DNA from: Gibbula magus
Taxonomy: Eukaryota; Mollusca; Gastropoda; Trochida; Trochidae
Length of the DNA stretch: 64,000 nucleotides
Assembly (NCBI GenBank): GCA_936450465.1
Contig: OW388291.1
Location: forward strand, 85,481,099-85,545,098
Direction: 5' to 3'
The notes beneath the pieces were generated by a model. It saw nothing but the letters and a program-made list of their open reading frames with translations, ran no database searches and was not told the origin of the DNA. Of this stretch, positions 63,401 to 64,000 are shown piece by piece (position 1 is the first letter of the stretch; each line of letters begins with the position of its first letter). The translations under genes and the position numbers were made by a program.

Positions 63401-63802
63401 GATTTAAAAACTGGTGTACTACACATTTTTGAAATGACATAACAAGATATAGAACTACAGCTACCATGCCCCTTTAATCATATTTTGACCTTTTTAAGAG
63501 AGTTTATATATGAAAAGACAGCTGTACATGAGAGACATATTATGGTGTGGAGTCTCTTACATTCTTATCTTTAATGTAAAACTCTGCTACTAGATATAAA
63601 AGTAAGTGTGTGAAAGACAAAGTACTTATACTATGCATATTCACTTCCTTACATACTTATTGTAATGTAAAGATTTCTCTACTACTTTATATATATAAAA
63701 GTACTGGTAAGTGTATAAGAGACAAGCCGCTATACGTACTGGAGACATGGTGTTCAGTCTCTCTATGTAGTAATCAGGCCACGTCTGCGAGGATGTCGAG
63801 TC
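48830..63802 (-). CDS. DAAM: DAAM-type formin, partial (N-terminus beyond the window), 24 exons
   Basis: A Rho/Dishevelled-regulated actin nucleator and elongator of the planar-polarity pathway. Twenty-four exons with matching phases join to 2943 nt (980 codons plus stop); about 100 N-terminal residues are missing compared with roughly 1080 in vertebrate DAAM1. Visible order: GTPase-binding/FH3 armadillo region (residues about 1-300, with [39 protein letters not shown] and [11 protein letters not shown]), coiled coil (about 320-430), a short FH1 with runs of 7 and 6 prolines (about 470-490), FH2 (about 510-900, with [51 protein letters not shown] and [12 protein letters not shown]), then a basic DAD ([19 protein letters not shown]). 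Two introns hold large minisatellites touching splice acceptors. Confidence 0.96.
49496..49604 (-). CDS. DAAM: DAAM exon: post-FH2 basic helix
   Basis: [20 protein letters not shown] through NSGENGEKG. The donor is G/GTGAGG and the acceptor GTGACAG. Confidence 0.92.
50033..50200 (-). CDS. DAAM: DAAM exon: end of FH2
   Basis: [34 protein letters not shown] and a charged helix [19 protein letters not shown]. Confidence 0.95.
50669..50800 (-). CDS. DAAM: DAAM exon: FH2
   Basis: [20 protein letters not shown] then [20 protein letters not shown]. Phase 0 at both ends. Confidence 0.93.
50801..51541 (-). other. DAAM intron
   Basis: No repeat array or gene recognised. Confidence 0.4.
51542..51602 (-). 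CDS. DAAM: DAAM exon: FH2
   Basis: [20 protein letters not shown], preceded by a split Asn codon. The donor is AAG/GTAAAT. Confidence 0.93.
51721..51782 (-). CDS. DAAM: DAAM exon: FH2
   Basis: [20 protein letters not shown]. The acceptor (minus strand) is TGTGTTTCAG, whose pyrimidine tract belongs to the last unit of the 53-bp array. Confidence 0.93.
51783..52903 (-). repeat. 53-bp minisatellite touching a DAAM splice acceptor, about 21 copies
   Basis: On plus, the unit is TGAAACACAGGAAATCCAAG then AGGGTAATAGTTGGTTAGAT and AGAGGACTTAGCT. On the coding strand each unit reads CTCTTGGATTTCCTGTGTTT then CA-AG, a pyrimidine tract with an AG; only the exon-proximal copy reads TTTCAG/TAC. Central copies are nearly identical; edge copies carry GACTGAGCT. 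Confidence 0.95.
52904..53559 (-). other. Rest of DAAM intron upstream of the 53-bp array
   Basis: AT-rich with no recognisable repeat or gene. Confidence 0.4.
53560..53774 (-). CDS. DAAM: DAAM exon: FH2 core
   Basis: [40 protein letters not shown] and [19 protein letters not shown], the most conserved FH2 block (GNYMN/GNA-GF). Confidence 0.96.
54016..54104 (-). CDS. DAAM: DAAM exon: FH2
   Basis: [19 protein letters not shown] through KHRIE. The donor is G/GTATGC. Confidence 0.93.
54419..54449. repeat. Poly(C) tract, about 31 C
   Basis: An uninterrupted run of C in a DAAM intron (poly-G in the transcript sense), next to a TTAA MITE. The length may be affected by assembly error. Confidence 0.9.
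54482..54921. mobile_element. TTAA-type MITE (family B, copy 2)
   Basis: Begins TTAAAAGGAGGGCTCTATCG. It shares GGGGTATT-TTTGTGGAAAC, CGTTTACACATATA, GCGCTGCGAATGGG-like and ATAGCGTGTTTTC segments with the reverse complement of 15547-15966. The far end (GATAGAACTTTCCCTTCAAG) is diverged. Confidence 0.7.
54968..55074 (-). CDS. DAAM: DAAM exon: FH2 post-domain helix
   Basis: [20 protein letters not shown] then [14 protein letters not shown]. The donor is AG/GTGAGT. Confidence 0.94.
55309..55557 (-). CDS. DAAM: DAAM exon: FH2 knob
   Basis: [52 protein letters not shown] and [18 protein letters not shown] is diagnostic for DAAM/diaphanous-class FH2. Confidence 0.96.
55758..55802 (-). CDS. DAAM: DAAM exon: FH2 lasso/linker
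   Basis: [15 protein letters not shown], the TVW-DD motif. The donor is AAG/GTAAGT. Confidence 0.93.
55999..56096 (-). CDS. DAAM: DAAM exon: FH2 lasso
   Basis: [20 protein letters not shown] then FNWTKLPD, the FH2 lasso that wraps the partner subunit. Confidence 0.94.
56204..56405 (-). CDS. DAAM: DAAM exon: coiled-coil end and FH1
   Basis: [20 protein letters not shown], then a linker and an FH1 reduced to two proline runs (7 and 6) separated by GSA. Profilin-actin would bind here. Confidence 0.94.
56743..56865 (-). CDS. DAAM: DAAM exon: coiled coil
   Basis: [20 protein letters not shown] then [18 protein letters not shown], heptad-rich. Its acceptor (GATGTCCACAG) lies within about 5 bp of the 29-bp array. 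Confidence 0.92.
56869..58930 (-). repeat. 29-bp minisatellite, about 70 copies, abutting a DAAM splice acceptor
   Basis: The unit is CATCATCAGACATGTACTGC plus TATATTCTA (plus strand) with T/A, GAACT/GTACT and CATAATC variants. About 2 kb. The array begins within about 5 bp of the coiled-coil exon's acceptor. Plus-strand ORFs in it are artefacts. Confidence 0.95.
59152..59278 (-). CDS. DAAM: DAAM exon: coiled coil
   Basis: [20 protein letters not shown] then [20 protein letters not shown]. The donor is AAG/GTAGGT. Confidence 0.93.
59494..59626 (-). CDS. DAAM: DAAM exon: FH3 end/dimerisation region
   Basis: [20 protein letters not shown] and [30 protein letters not shown] matches DAAM family sequence. 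Confidence 0.94.
59925..60042 (-). CDS. DAAM: DAAM exon: FH3
   Basis: [20 protein letters not shown] then [15 protein letters not shown]. The acceptor is ATTCTAG and the donor T/GTAAGT. Confidence 0.93.
60158..60224 (-). CDS. DAAM: DAAM exon: FH3
   Basis: [20 protein letters not shown] and EG, the HLDFFEM-R-EDE signature of DAAM. Confidence 0.94.
60225..60654 (-). other. DAAM intron
   Basis: No recognisable feature. Confidence 0.35.
60655..60758 (-). CDS. DAAM: DAAM exon: FH3 armadillo
   Basis: [20 protein letters not shown] then [14 protein letters not shown]. The donor is AG/GTAGGG. Confidence 0.95.
61023..61133 (-). CDS. DAAM: DAAM exon: FH3 armadillo
   Basis: [20 protein letters not shown] then [17 protein letters not shown]. 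Confidence 0.94.
61134..61807 (-). other. DAAM intron
   Basis: No gene or repeat array seen. Confidence 0.35.
61808..62005 (-). CDS. DAAM: DAAM exon: FH3 armadillo
   Basis: [40 protein letters not shown] and [15 protein letters not shown], highly conserved in DAAM and diaphanous. Confidence 0.96.
62362..62497 (-). CDS. DAAM: DAAM exon: GTPase-binding/FH3
   Basis: [20 protein letters not shown] then [20 protein letters not shown] and LMNNS. The donor is TCT/GTGAGT. Confidence 0.95.
62655..63072. mobile_element. Fold-back structure: 16-bp inverted pair plus long hairpin
   Basis: CATTTATCATCCAAAA (62655-62670) pairs with its exact complement at 62912-62927. Immediately after it, arms 62929-62969 and 63031-63072 form a hairpin with about 41-bp arms (GTCTTCTGATATCAAATATA shared). 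It lies in a DAAM intron. The layout resembles 36126-37019. Confidence 0.6.
63205..63293 (-). CDS. DAAM: DAAM exon: GTPase-binding domain
   Basis: [20 protein letters not shown] then KTALRTQPM. The donor is AG/GTCAGT. Confidence 0.93.
63740..63802 (-). CDS. DAAM: DAAM exon: most 5' exon in the window
   Basis: [20 protein letters not shown] plus Pro. W-P-(D/E)-(Y/F)-Y-I fits DAAM. The acceptor is TTTACAG and the donor CCA/GTACGT. Earlier exons lie beyond 64000. Confidence 0.88.
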
Positions 63803-64000
63803 CTGTAAATAAATCAATTATCTTTATTAAATTATCTGAATAATAAACAACTTTGAATAAAAATACATCAAGAAAAAATTCAAATAAGTCATTCACACTA
63901 TTTCAACTTTCTAATTCATTGTTAATTAGCTGTTACCACCATATTTTGATTTGAATCAAATGAGGATTAACAGTTACAAAATTTAATGACATAGTTTCAC

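Noticed and set aside
1..64000. tRNA, rRNA or other structured RNA genes
   Set aside because: I saw no convincing cloverleaf or rRNA-like sequence by eye; a tRNAscan/Infernal run would settle it.

Overview
The window is eukaryotic nuclear DNA: AT-rich, intron-dense, canonical GT/AG splicing, many tandem repeats and short inverted-repeat transposons. Exon sequences read as animal legumain, an adhesion GPCR and a DAAM-type formin. The repeat types (a tandem AAGGTCA-bearing element with GGCGGGGGACA-like ends, a TAGCTCATCAG-ended element) are what I associate with molluscs, so a bivalve or gastropod is my best guess; this is inference.

Layout. (1) 1-2818: upstream DNA with two terminal-inverted-repeat (TIR) elements. 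(2) 2819-17839, plus strand: a complete 13-exon legumain (asparaginyl endopeptidase) gene, 437 aa, with the catalytic His and Cys. Its introns hold minisatellites and TTAA-ended miniature elements (MITEs). (3) 18890-22330: a 3.4-kb minisatellite with a 30-bp unit and a 293-bp higher-order repeat. (4) 22843-27762: MITEs and two more minisatellites. (5) about 25669-44480, plus strand: an adhesion GPCR with order cadherin, degenerate cadherin, PAN/apple-like, GAIN with an HL/S GPS site, then seven transmembrane helices. The 5' end is uncertain. A 5'-truncated, frameshifted non-LTR retrotransposon (37188-39639) lies exactly at the 5' edge of the TM1 exon and duplicated that exon's splice acceptor. 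(6) 44481-48829: convergent 3' regions. (7) 48830-63802, minus strand: 24 exons (980 codons plus stop) of a DAAM formin, lacking only its N-terminal exons, which lie beyond the window.

The three genes are not an obvious functional unit: a lysosomal protease, an adhesion receptor and an actin nucleator of the planar-polarity/Rho pathway.

The most unusual theme is that five minisatellites are anchored on exon/intron boundaries and carry copies of, or touch, the splice site: legumain exons 5 and 9, the GPCR TM6 exon donor, and two DAAM exons. Two arrays amplify exon sequence together with the splice site, giving 8 extra acceptors at legumain exon 5 and 17 extra donors at the TM6 exon. Together with the retrotransposon that duplicated an acceptor, this makes the window a good case for studying how tandem amplification and insertion at splice sites are tolerated.
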